A stretch of 64,000 bases of DNA from Leptospira stimsonii (lineage in GTDB: Bacteria; Spirochaetota; Leptospiria; Leptospirales; Leptospiraceae). The translations under genes were made by a program, and so were the position numbers. Positions 1 through 7,190 of this stretch are shown piece by piece. The stretch covers positions 744,001 through 808,000 of the forward strand of contig NZ_QHCS01000001.1 in NCBI RefSeq assembly GCF_003545875.1. Reading direction: 5' to 3'. Position 1 is the first letter of the stretch. Every line of letters starts with the position of its first letter. The notes below the pieces were generated by a model that did not search any database, had not been told where the DNA came from, and saw only the letters and a list, made by a program, of their open reading frames with translations.

Positions 1-459
1 ATTTACGAAAGAAGAAACTTTGCCGTAGAACAGGAACGTAAGATTAAGGAAAGCGAACTAAACACTGAAATTGCAGTAGAAGAAAAGAAAAAGCAAATCT
101 CCGAAAAACAGATGGAGGCTAAGATCATGGAAGCCGACAACAAAAGAAAACTCAGAGAGATGCAGATCCAAGCCGATATCGCAATCGAAGAACAAAGAAA
201 AAAATTCATCGATACAAAAACCGCTAATCAAAGAAAGGAAGCCGAAGCCCAAGGGTTCGTAACGGAAACAACTTTGAAACCGTTTCGAGATATCGACTGG
301 AGAACGTTAGTCGCTTTGAATAACAATCCGGACCCTCGCTTTAACATCGCGTTAGCTTTTAGGCAATTGGCGGAAAACGCGGAAAAAATCGGGAATCTCA
401 ATATAAGCCCGGATCTTTTGGAGAATCTGCTTCAGGAGAAAAAAGATTCTAAAAAATGA
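1..459 (+). CDS. C-terminal part of a coiled-coil protein, probably SPFH/flotillin-like (5' truncated)
   Basis: The reading frame is open from the first base of the window, so the start lies outside. The visible 152 residues begin with a highly charged Glu/Lys/Arg/Gln-rich stretch (about residues 1-85) with the heptad-like pattern of a long coiled coil, followed by a short folded-looking tail containing FRDIDWRTLVALNNN. Such a charged helix followed by a short C-terminal tail is typical of SPFH/Band-7 (flotillin-like) membrane scaffold proteins, but the diagnostic SPFH domain would be upstream and cannot be seen, so this is inference. Its stop overlaps the next start by four bases (ATGA at 456-459), implying translational coupling with the NAD-kinase-like gene. 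Confidence 0.6.
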   Translation: MYERRNFAVEQERKIKESELNTEIAVEEKKKQISEKQMEAKIMEADNKRKLREMQIQADIAIEEQRKKFIDTKTANQRKEAEAQGFVTETTLKPFRDIDWRTLVALNNNPDPRFNIALAFRQLAENAEKIGNLNISPDLLENLLQEKKDSKK

Positions 460-1379
460 GCGTTGAATATGCGATCATCGTAAAGAATAAAACTAGGCTC
501 GAAACTCTTGTCGAAAGATTCAATACGAAACAGCAAGCCAAGTTTTATATCGAAAGATTGGGCGGAAAATTTGAAGACTACGAAATCGAACACGAGATCT
601 TCCAACAATCTCTCGATACGATTCAGAAACGGCTTACAAAGACGATCAAATATAAAATCGTTGAAAGAATATTTCTCCCTTCCTTTCTTTTTTCGGAAAA
701 GAATCTCATCGTTACGATCGGACAAGACGGCCTCGTAGCCAATACCGCCAAATACTCGAAGGGCGTTCCGATCGTTGCGGTCAATCCGGACGCGGAAAGA
801 TATGACGGGGTATTACTTCCATTTGATCCTCACAATTTTATTTCCGGAGTGGAGAATGTGATGAGCGGTCATTATTCTTCCAAGACCGTAAGATTTGCGG
901 AAGCAAAGCTGAACGACGGGCAGAGATTGCTCGCGTTCAACGACCTTTTTATCGGACCTTCTTCCCATACTTCTGCTCGGTATAAGATTTCTTACGATCG
1001 GAATTCGGAGGAACAATCTTCGAGCGGAATCATCGTTTCCACTCCCGCAGGAAGTACCGGATGGTTAAGTTCCATCTTTAATATGGCTTACGGAGTGACC
1101 GGTCTTTTCGAAAAGGAATTAAAACTAAAACGCCCCGCCCTCAAAGAGGATCAGCTCTTATTTGCGGTAAGGGAACCCTTCCAGAGCGTTCGAACTCAGA
1201 TCGGAATCACCGCGGGAGTTCTTACTAACAATTTTCCTCTGACTGTCGAGTCCTTGATGCCTTCGGGCGGAGTAATCTTTAGCGACGGTATCGAATCGGA
1301 CTATTTAAAATTCAACTCCGGTATGATCGCGACGATCGGAGTTTCGAAAGAGAATGCAATATTAGTTCTGAGGAATTGA
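456..1379 (+). CDS. NAD kinase-like protein (ATP-NAD kinase family)
   Basis: A 307-residue protein that looks like an ATP-NAD kinase, the enzyme that phosphorylates NAD to NADP. The family glycine motif GGDG appears as GQDG at residues 89-92, followed by a conserved FND segment at about 161-163 and the strongly diagnostic STPAGSTGW at about 195-203 (canonical form STPTGSTAY). The length is close to bacterial NadK (about 290-310). The replacement of the second glycine of GGDG by glutamine is unusual; it may mean altered phosphate-donor binding or a non-canonical paralogue, so I do not assign nadK. The gene overlaps the preceding coiled-coil gene by ATGA and probably shares its mRNA. Confidence 0.75.
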   Translation: MSVEYAIIVKNKTRLETLVERFNTKQQAKFYIERLGGKFEDYEIEHEIFQQSLDTIQKRLTKTIKYKIVERIFLPSFLFSEKNLIVTIGQDGLVANTAKYSKGVPIVAVNPDAERYDGVLLPFDPHNFISGVENVMSGHYSSKTVRFAEAKLNDGQRLLAFNDLFIGPSSHTSARYKISYDRNSEEQSSSGIIVSTPAGSTGWLSSIFNMAYGVTGLFEKELKLKRPALKEDQLLFAVREPFQSVRTQIGITAGVLTNNFPLTVESLMPSGGVIFSDGIESDYLKFNSGMIATIGVSKENAILVLRN

Positions 1380-1475
1380 TCCGATAGGAATATCGGCTTT
1401 TTGTAAAGCTCCCTGTTTCTCAAACGGAATCCGGCATTGGATAATCATAAAATTGAAATCGATGAATGCAAAATA

Positions 1476-1493
1476 TAGTTGCCTTAGTAACTA
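1476..1493. promoter_or_regulatory. Putative MarR operator, copy 1
   Basis: TAGTTGCC-TT-AGTAACTA is an 18-bp imperfect inverted repeat (6 of 8 positions pair) just upstream of the MarR coding start at 1514. The same half-site TAGTTGCC recurs at 2480 and, as CAGTTGCT, at 2526. Three related palindromes bracketing one regulator and its downstream genes are the expected arrangement for autoregulation by a MarR dimer. Function is inferred. Confidence 0.55.
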
Positions 1494-1513
1494 AATATAG
1501 CCATAATCGTAAA

Positions 1514-1951
1514 ATGGTTTCAATAAAAGACGCATACGGATTTTTAATCGTCCGATCCAATCGTTTGTTTCGATTACACTTTCAAAGATTTTGTCAACGA
1601 CACGAGATCGATATCAGTCAAGAGCAATGGTTTTTGCTAAATAAGATCGCGCACAATGAAGGATTAACCCAGGGCGATTTGACCGATGATTTGTTCGGAG
1701 ATAAACCGAACATTTCTCGCATGGTGGAAAAGATGGAACAAAAAGGCTGGATAAAAAGGATAAACGATTCCGAAGATCACCGAATTTTGCGTCTTCATCT
1801 TACGAAGAAAGGAAATGCGACTCACGAAAAAATGACAAGTATAGTCGGAGAGGAGCGGAGTAAAATCTATTCAGGTTTAAGTTCGAAGGATTTCAAAGAA
1901 TTTGAAAGAATCATAGGAATCTTAGAGAAAAACCTTTTGGCGAATTTATAG
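1514..1951 (+). CDS. MarR-family transcriptional regulator
   Basis: A 145-residue winged-helix regulator. The central region contains the MarR DNA-binding core: the helix-turn-helix around GLTQGDLTDDLFGDKPNISR, then a wing rich in charge (KRINDSEDHRILRLHLTKKG) that is characteristic of the family. MarR dimers normally repress nearby genes and respond to small ligands or oxidants. An in-frame ATG exists at 1466, but it would place the palindrome 1476-1493 inside the coding sequence; the ATG at 1514 gives the usual family length and leaves the palindrome in the leader, so I chose 1514. The next gene follows after 10 bases, so the regulator is probably co-transcribed with the RidA-like gene. Confidence 0.85.
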   Translation: MVSIKDAYGFLIVRSNRLFRLHFQRFCQRHEIDISQEQWFLLNKIAHNEGLTQGDLTDDLFGDKPNISRMVEKMEQKGWIKRINDSEDHRILRLHLTKKGNATHEKMTSIVGEERSKIYSGLSSKDFKEFERIIGILEKNLLANL

Positions 1952-1961
1952 GAGAATTTTC

Positions 1962-2465
1962 GTGATTCTGAAAAAAATCAAAAAGATATTCAATAAAAAA
2001 GTAACCTTGTGGCTACTACCATTCTGGACGCTGATTCTTGACTGCGGTTTTGTCTCTCATAAACAACACAAAGCGATCCGTTCGTCCGAGGTTTACAATA
2101 CGTGGGAATACGGGTTTTCACAGGGAATCGTTACGGATTCTCCTAAAACGATTTACCTTTCGGGGATCGTCGGCTGGAATCCAAAGAGACAACTGCCTGA
2201 TCCGAATGATTTTGAAACTCAGACGATTCAAATTTTCGAAAACCTAAAGCTACTATTAAAATCCGGAAATGCAACTCTCGACGATGTCCTACGTTTAGAA
2301 GTTTTTATCGTAGGAATCGACAAATCGAAACTAACAACGTATTCGCGAATTTCCGGGCAATTCTTTAATTCGGGACATAAACCGGCGTCGACGGTGATCG
2401 GAGTCGAAGCTCTTGCCAGAGAAAGTCTTCTGATTGAAATTCAAGCGACAGCGTCGGTCCGCTGA
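1962..2465 (+). CDS. RidA/YjgF-family protein with lipoprotein-type signal
   Basis: A 167-residue protein whose C-terminal 110 residues match the RidA/YER057c/UK114 fold (enamine/imine deaminases and relatives): IYLSGIVGWNP near the start of the domain, QTIQIFENLKLLLKSGNATLDDVLRLEVFI in the middle, and GHKPASTVIGVEAL near the end. The conserved Arg that binds the substrate carboxylate in RidA (usually in the R-x-x-x-V motif) is not obvious, so the activity is uncertain. Unusually it has an N-terminal hydrophobic segment ending LILDC (Cys about residue 28), which fits the loose spirochaetal lipobox and suggests export and lipidation. The start is GTG at 1962 with GGAG at 1951-1954. Lies directly behind marR. 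Confidence 0.75.
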   Translation: MILKKIKKIFNKKVTLWLLPFWTLILDCGFVSHKQHKAIRSSEVYNTWEYGFSQGIVTDSPKTIYLSGIVGWNPKRQLPDPNDFETQTIQIFENLKLLLKSGNATLDDVLRLEVFIVGIDKSKLTTYSRISGQFFNSGHKPASTVIGVEALARESLLIEIQATASVR

Positions 2466-2479
2466 TTTTTTATTAAAAA

Positions 2480-2497
2480 TAGTTGCCATGGAAACTA
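2480..2497. promoter_or_regulatory. Putative MarR operator, copy 2
   Basis: TAGTTGCC-AT-GGAAACTA, an inverted repeat with 7 of 8 paired positions, located between the RidA-like gene and the NTF2-like gene. It is the best-matching copy of the palindrome also found at 1476-1493 and 2526-2543, and its centre is 46 bp from that of copy 3. Confidence 0.6.
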
Positions 2498-2525
2498 TAT
2501 ATTGTCTAAATTGGGAAAAGTAAAA

Positions 2526-2543
2526 CAGTTGCTATGGCAACAT
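2526..2543. promoter_or_regulatory. Putative MarR operator, copy 3
   Basis: The core GTTGCTATGGCAAC (2528-2541) is a near-perfect palindrome of the same family as copies 1 and 2, placed about 30 bp before the start of the NTF2-like gene. Two sites in tandem before a gene suggest cooperative repression of a separate promoter here. Confidence 0.55.
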
Positions 2544-2572
2544 GTTGAAGAAAAAATCTTACAGGAGTGGGT

Positions 2573-2995
2573 ATGAAACTAATTAAGTTTTTAACGACCA
2601 TTTTTATGACGACGGCCATTTTCGCCAATAACGAGGAGGCTTCCTTAAAGAAGCAAATTCATGAATTCGTAAAAGCTGGTGATGAAAGAAACACGGATAA
2701 ATTGGAAACCGTTTTACATAAAGATTTTCGTCTTTATGCTTTTGTCGGAAATTCAAATCAGCCTTGGGAAATGAGTCGCGAAGGTTATCTGGGCGCTCTA
2801 AAAGAAGGGAAAATTGGAGGAAAGCCGAGGACTTTGACCGTAACTTCTCTGAGAAGCGAAGGAAATCTTGCATATGCAACTTTGGTCATGAAATCCAGCG
2901 AAATGAATTTTGTAGTCAATCAACAATGGATCAAAACGGATTCCGGTTGGAGACTTTTGCAGGATTTGGCGAACGCTCAAGTTTTAAAAAAGTAA
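2573..2995 (+). CDS. Secreted NTF2-like (DUF4440/SnoaL-type) protein
   Basis: A 140-residue protein with a short signal peptide (about residues 1-18, ending near IFAN) followed by an NTF2-like cone fold: a first helix EASLKKQIHEFVKAGDERNTDKLETVLHKDF, which is the usual opening of DUF4440/SnoaL-like proteins, then beta strands ending in QQWIKTDSGWRLLQDLA. Proteins of this type bind small hydrophobic ligands or act as isomerases or stress-related partners; the substrate cannot be read. A GTG six bases upstream is in frame, but AGGAG at 2563-2567 is correctly spaced for the ATG at 2573. Two MarR-type palindromes precede it, so it is likely the regulated target of the upstream MarR. Confidence 0.75.
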   Translation: MKLIKFLTTIFMTTAIFANNEEASLKKQIHEFVKAGDERNTDKLETVLHKDFRLYAFVGNSNQPWEMSREGYLGALKEGKIGGKPRTLTVTSLRSEGNLAYATLVMKSSEMNFVVNQQWIKTDSGWRLLQDLANAQVLKK

Positions 2996-3024
2996 ACGAA
3001 AAAAATAGGGAAGTTTCTATTGAA

Positions 3025-3054
3025 TCGGGGTCGAAGAAAATCCAACGACCCCGA
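3025..3054. terminator. Rho-independent terminator between convergent genes
   Basis: TCGGGGTCG (3025-3033) pairs perfectly with CGACCCCGA (3046-3054) across a 12-base loop, giving a 9-bp GC-rich stem, followed by a U-rich stretch on the + strand. It lies between the NTF2-like gene and the convergent Ada-domain gene and could serve both directions. Confidence 0.7.
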
Positions 3055-3067
3055 CTTTCTGCGATCG

Positions 3068-3373
3068 TCAATGACTTCTCGTTCCTTGAATCCTCGCCTC
3101 CATTCCGTTTTGAAAGAATTGATTCTTCCAAATTCGGTATTCTTCTTTCATGCAATGTCCACAGGGTCTGAATCCGTTTTGTTCCGCATTTTTTCTTGAA
3201 GTAAAAAAGACTCGATTCTCCTTTTTCATTTTTTTTCCGGAACTACAATTGAGTTTCCCGTAAATTTTCAGTCGAAGATTTCCCCCATACTGTATATTAA
3301 GATTTCTGATTTCTTTTCTCAGTATTTTTTCATCTATTTGCGTATGCAGAATCATCGTATCAGTTTGTCGCAT
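3068..3373 (-). CDS. Small protein with an Ada-type zinc-binding domain
   Basis: A 101-residue protein. Residues 31-74 follow the Ada metal-binding domain: GNLRLKIYGKLNC, then ENRVFFTSRKNAEQNGF, then RPCGHC. Cys43, Cys71 and Cys74 match three of the four zinc ligands of E. coli Ada (Cys42, Cys69, Cys72); the residue aligned with the methyl-accepting Cys38 is Gly39, so phosphotriester repair by the Ada chemistry is not expected. There is no AraC or methyltransferase domain. The start overlaps the end of the upstream 2OG oxygenase gene by 14 bases, pointing to translational coupling. A role in nucleic-acid recognition or damage handling is plausible from the domain but is inference. Confidence 0.7.
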   Translation of the reverse strand: MRQTDTMILHTQIDEKILRKEIRNLNIQYGGNLRLKIYGKLNCSSGKKMKKENRVFFTSRKNAEQNGFRPCGHCMKEEYRIWKNQFFQNGMEARIQGTRSH

Positions 3374-4115
3374 CGTGAAAAATAATTCCTAATGTGTGAC
3401 GTTCTCCGGAATAAACTTCGCTAACTCCGTGTTTCATAACAGCGCGATAATATCCTTTTTTGCCTTGGATCGGTCTGAAGTTCGTAGTAAAGAGAATCAT
3501 ATCGCCTTGTTTCGGTTTGAGAACGATCGCTTTCGATTGACTCCTCGGAATGCTTTGTGTCATCACAAAATCTCCTCCTTCGTAGTCTTGATCCGGTTCG
3601 TTTAAGAAGAGAGCCGCCTGGAAAGGAAAGTAAACTTCTCCGTAAAGGTCCTGATGTAAAGTATTGAATCCCCCTTTTACGTATTTTAGAATCAATGCGG
3701 TCGGTTTTGTTTGATCGTTGCTGTGACAAAATTTTTGCAAACCCGAAATGTTTTTTGGATACCTCGTCTCGATTCCTAATTCGTTCATCCAAGAATTTGC
3801 GATGGGTGCCAAAAAAGGATAGATTGTCTCTCGAAGGCTTTGAACGAAATCGGGCAAAGGATAATCGAAGTATTTGTATTCTCCCGATCCGAATCGATAA
3901 CGTTCCATTGTAACCGTCTTACGATACAAGGAAGAATCCTCGTAGAGTTTGATTAGACTTTTACAATCCGATACCGAGAGCAATCTTGGGACGACTGCAA
4001 ACCCATTTTTGTCGAGCTCCAGAGTAACCCGGAACCAATCGATTTTTTTTATCTTAGAATGGATTCGGATTTTCGAATTGGATTTGCGAACGACTGAATT
4101 CTTTTTCATTCGCAT
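3360..4115 (-). CDS. 2-oxoglutarate/Fe(II)-dependent oxygenase
   Basis: A 251-residue protein with a double-stranded beta-helix oxygenase core. The iron triad is visible as His154 and Asp156 (LHQDLYGE) and His229 (MKHGVS), and Arg239 (GERHTLGIIF) is placed to bind 2-oxoglutarate. The stretch around residues 65-90 (YRFGSGEYKYFDYPLP) is typical of a bacterial subfamily usually annotated as prolyl-hydroxylase-like 2OG-Fe(II) oxygenase. The N-terminal 25 residues are very basic. The substrate cannot be read. Its coupling to an Ada-type zinc protein suggests a nucleic-acid or alkylation-repair context, by analogy with AlkB being a 2OG oxygenase; that is inference. The start ATG at 4115 has GGTAAG upstream. 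Confidence 0.8.
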   Translation of the reverse strand: MRMKKNSVVRKSNSKIRIHSKIKKIDWFRVTLELDKNGFAVVPRLLSVSDCKSLIKLYEDSSLYRKTVTMERYRFGSGEYKYFDYPLPDFVQSLRETIYPFLAPIANSWMNELGIETRYPKNISGLQKFCHSNDQTKPTALILKYVKGGFNTLHQDLYGEVYFPFQAALFLNEPDQDYEGGDFVMTQSIPRSQSKAIVLKPKQGDMILFTTNFRPIQGKKGYYRAVMKHGVSEVYSGERHTLGIIFHDATN

Positions 4116-4521
4116 ATTTTATCTTACCGATTGCATTTCAAAAACCCGATTCTTGCGAACAGATCCTTTAAAAATTCCGCAAATCAGGATCTATATCATC
4201 CGTGTCTGATCGAAATGAAGAAGGGTATCGCAATTACAGTTCCGGCGCTCTTTCCGTTTGGGATCGATATTCGGTTTTTACTTCTTGCCGGGTCAAAAGA
4301 TCGATTCTCGATCCATCGACTTATTTTATCCTCAGAGCTATCCTTTCGGATCTTTAATCAAAGAATTTCTATTTCCGATTTGTAAATGCTCTAAGGCATT
4401 TGCTTGAGTTGGAGGTGAGTTCGTTTTAATTTACCCTTAACTCAAGATTCTTTCTTGAAGATACTTGTAAAAAGGACGCAATGGATTTCAAAAGGACTGT
4501 TGTAAGGATTACCTAAGAATT
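4116..4521. other. Intergenic region, divergent
   Basis: About 400 bp between the divergently transcribed oxygenase and a small membrane-protein gene. It must hold both promoters. I see no convincing coding sequence, repeat or clear palindrome here. Confidence 0.4.
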
Positions 4522-4905
4522 ATGATTTCATTTTTTAAAAGAAAGTTAGACGTCATTCAAAAAATCGGAGAAGCTTCGATCATCCCTACTATTGTTAGTG
4601 CAGGTGTTCTGCTGGCGTTTTTATTTATTCCCTTCCTAAGCGAATATTTTAAGAAGAATTCGGATTTGGTTTTTTGGGTGATTTCTCCGTTTTTCCTGAG
4701 CGCGGGTATTTTGTTCGCCACGAAATTCGGTCTTTCGGTTATGATAACGGGAAGGGCAAAACAATCGGTGATCCCCGGAATTTATGAACCGGAAATTCCT
4801 GGCTTTCTCGCTAGGATCTTCGGCTTTTTTTATTTCTTATTCGGAAGTTTGGCCTTACTCTTCGGTCTGATATTTCTCATTTTCTCATTCGTTCAATTGT
4901 TTTGA
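4522..4905 (+). CDS. Small integral membrane protein of unknown function
   Basis: A 127-residue protein, not recognised. It has a short basic N-terminus (MISFFKRKLD) and three strongly hydrophobic segments: about residues 20-40, 50-70 and 98-125, the last ending at the C-terminus with VQLF. The loop between segments 2 and 3 is polar with two prolines (IYEPEIPGF). Start ATG at 4522; a weak purine-rich stretch precedes it. It stands alone between an oxygenase on the other strand and an AraC remnant downstream. No function is proposed. Confidence 0.6.
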   Translation: MISFFKRKLDVIQKIGEASIIPTIVSAGVLLAFLFIPFLSEYFKKNSDLVFWVISPFFLSAGILFATKFGLSVMITGRAKQSVIPGIYEPEIPGFLARIFGFFYFLFGSLALLFGLIFLIFSFVQLF

Positions 4906-5462
4906 TGGGTTTAAGAAAAAATGGCTTCCGAATTTCCTCATCACTTTTAAGAAGTCTAAACGAACTTGGAAGTTTTTTCTACAATTCCTTTCCTTCCACG
5001 AAATGAAAGTTAGGTGAAACACGGCGAACTTTTCTATCAGATATTGGAGAGGTTTCAGTGGGAACGATTCATCTTACGGCTCGAGTTGTCTCCATTCCAG
5101 TTTCTTTTTTATTCTTTCCTATGTCTTCTGTTTTAAAACACAATCTCGAAGGAATACAAGATCTTTAGTTGGAAGTTGGTTTATGCAAAATTTCTAATAC
5201 CTATTTTTGTAAATACATCGATCTTTTTTCTCTTTTTCTGAAGAAAGAAATTCTTTTTTATATCGGCGCGATTCGTTACAAGTAAGATTGTTCTTCTTTT
5301 GTTCTTCTTTTGTTCTTCTGGAAGAAAACGTATTCCGGATCCTTCTTGGAAGTCGGAAACGCCACTCGGAATTTGAAGTATCAGAATCCGATTCTTTTCA
5401 TGGAAGTTACCGAAAGGGAAAACATTCGATTCAAGGGTTTGATGGAGTAGAAATTTTTCTAA
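4906..5462. other. Intergenic region with probable remnants
   Basis: About 550 bp with no intact gene. It leads into the AraC remnant at 5463 and may hold the more decayed 5' part of that gene, because short open stretches with hydrophobic translations occur in the + strand, but no recognisable domain can be read in them. Confidence 0.3.
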
Positions 5463-5756
5463 CGAGATGGGAATTGGAATTCGTTGATCTCGCAGTTGGG
5501 CTTGAGTTTGGATTAAACTTCGAGTTCTTTTTTCGTAGTTCCTCGGATCAGCTTTTACGAACTCGTGAATCTTAATCGGTTGAAGGATGCGCATAAATTT
5601 TTGATCGAGAAACCCGGAATGAGTGTTTTGGATATCGGTTTTGAAATAGGTTCTCGTTCGAAGTCGGAGTTCAATCCTCATTTTTTAAAGAAACGACCGG
5701 CGTTTCACGGGCGATCTTTCGTAAGAATTTCCTTCAAGAAAAGAAAATCGGAATAA
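5463..5756 (+). pseudogene. AraC-family regulator remnant (C-terminal DNA-binding half)
   Basis: The + strand frame starting near 5463 translates to a recognisable AraC two-helix-turn-helix domain: a first HTH LISQLGLSLD, then SFYELVNLNRLKDAHKFL, then the second HTH beginning MSVLDIGFEIGSRSKSEF and FLKK. The frame is interrupted by a TAA at 5514-5516, exactly inside the first HTH, and no intact sensor domain precedes it. After FLKK the usual tail (TGKTPSQYR) is degraded. This is therefore a decayed gene, not a functional short protein. Confidence 0.75.
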
Positions 5757-5860
5757 ACCGATTCGAACGTTCAATCGAACCGTTTTCTGATTCGAAGAGT
5801 TGTAAATCCTTTCGAAAGAAAATTCGAACGGGAATCGTTTCCCTATTTAGGATTTGTTTT

Positions 5861-6574
5861 CTAAAAAAGACTTTCCGATTTTTCCAACGAAGAGATGTCT
5901 TCGAGACAACGTTCTCCCTGGAGTCGATTCTTTCGAGAAAGGATTTGTTTGGAAACAGGATATGCTCTCATCTTTTCAGGTGGGAATGGTTGAAAGAATT
6001 TAGAAATGTCTTCTTTCCTATTCATCGTTTTGTCGAGCCATGTTTCGTAACGTTCGGGTGGAAGAAGGACAGGCATTCTTTTTTTCTCATGATAGAGCGC
6101 GAAAAGATCGTTCGCCGGAAAAGTGAGGATCGAAAAAGTCTGAAGTGACTCCTTTGTTTGCGGATCGATCCAGCGAGAATAGATTCCCGCCATTCCAAAA
6201 GGTTCGTCGTCCTTCATTCGAATCGCATACGGTTGTTTGTTTCCGGCGGGTCCTTGAGTTTCGTAAATCGCGTCGCAGGGTATGATACAGCGACTCTGAA
6301 GAATGGATTCCTTGAATGACTTAAGCTCGAACACTGTTTCCGATTTTGCATTGAACGTCGTAAACTCGAATGCGGCCTTTAAACTCTGAGACCAGGAAGG
6401 AACCAGCCAAAACATCGCGTCTTCTACTACGTAATCACTGCCTTGTTTGAGTATGATCAAAGCGCCTTCTGTAAAAGATATGTTATAACGAGCGGGCACT
6501 TCGTTTATCGATTTTGCAAAGCGAAACGCGTTTGTTTGCGACCATCGGGCGGATTGGGCAAATTTGTTGCACAT
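5861..6574 (-). CDS. SRAP-domain protein (YedK/HMCES family, abasic-site DNA-protein crosslinker)
   Basis: A 237-residue protein of the SRAP family, which forms a covalent crosslink with abasic sites in single-stranded DNA and shields them. All catalytic residues are visible: Cys2 (MCNKF, usually MCGRF), Asn75 (FNAKSET), Glu105 (CDAIYE) and His162 (YHEKKRMPVLL). Positions coincide almost exactly with E. coli YedK. The start at 6574 is fixed because Cys2 must become the N-terminal residue after Met removal. The family often sits with SOS genes, but here neighbours are an AraC remnant and an AHSA1-like gene, and I see no obvious LexA box. The last 30 residues are charged and probably disordered. 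Confidence 0.9.
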   Translation of the reverse strand: MCNKFAQSARWSQTNAFRFAKSINEVPARYNISFTEGALIILKQGSDYVVEDAMFWLVPSWSQSLKAAFEFTTFNAKSETVFELKSFKESILQSRCIIPCDAIYETQGPAGNKQPYAIRMKDDEPFGMAGIYSRWIDPQTKESLQTFSILTFPANDLFALYHEKKRMPVLLPPERYETWLDKTMNRKEDISKFFQPFPPEKMRAYPVSKQILSRKNRLQGERCLEDISSLEKSESLF

Positions 6575-6761
6575 GGAGATTGGACTCCTTCCAAGGAACG
6601 AAAAAGCTTTCGGTTCGTCAAGATAGGAACGAGCCTCCGAATTCCCGGTTTCGCTTTAATTCTTACTGGGATTTTAAAAAAAGTCGCACGAGTCGCGTTT
6701 TTACAATTCGGATATTGCGATCTGTGATATAAAGAATTTCTCATTCGTGGAGAGGATAAAG

Positions 6762-7190
6762 ATGAATCAAAAATTAACGTTGAAGAAAACAATTTCGATG
6801 GATGCGCCGATATCCAAGGTTTGGAACGCGTTGATCGATCCGGAAGTGATCAAACTCTATCTTTATGGAACCCAGACGATCTCCGATTGGAAAGTCGGAA
6901 GTCCGATCGTTTTTACCGGCGTTTGGGAGAATCAGACTTACAGAGATCACGGAACGATTTTGAAGCTTGAAAAAGAGAAAATTTTTCAGTACGACTACTG
7001 GAGCACTTTTTCGGGGATTCCGGATCTTCCGGAAAACTATTCAACGATCACGATGGAGCTGAGTGTGGACGGAACTTCGACTACTCTCTCACTGACCCAG
7101 GAAAATTTTCCCACGGAGATGTCGTATGAACATTCGAATTCAGGTTGGGAACATTCCTTGAAGATTCTAAAAGAATACCTGGAGAAATGA
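6762..7190 (+). CDS. AHSA1/START-like (SRPBCC) protein
   Basis: A 142-residue protein with the SRPBCC helix-grip fold of the AHSA1 (activator of Hsp90 ATPase homologue) type: the opening KKTISMDAPISKVWNALIDP, the middle YDYWSTFSGIPDLPENYSTITMEL and the C-terminal helix GWEHSLKILKEYL. Members bind hydrophobic ligands in a deep cavity; many bacterial ones are stress or resistance-related with unknown ligands. A GTG at 6747 is in frame, but GGAGAGG at 6749-6755 is correctly spaced for ATG at 6762. It is transcribed alone and divergently from the SRAP gene, with 187 bp between them. Confidence 0.8.
   Translation: MNQKLTLKKTISMDAPISKVWNALIDPEVIKLYLYGTQTISDWKVGSPIVFTGVWENQTYRDHGTILKLEKEKIFQYDYWSTFSGIPDLPENYSTITMELSVDGTSTTLSLTQENFPTEMSYEHSNSGWEHSLKILKEYLEK

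Noticed and set aside
5181..5681. A long minus-strand open frame
   Set aside because: It lies opposite the AraC remnant and its translation is Arg/Ile-rich without a domain; the + strand has the recognisable AraC sequence.
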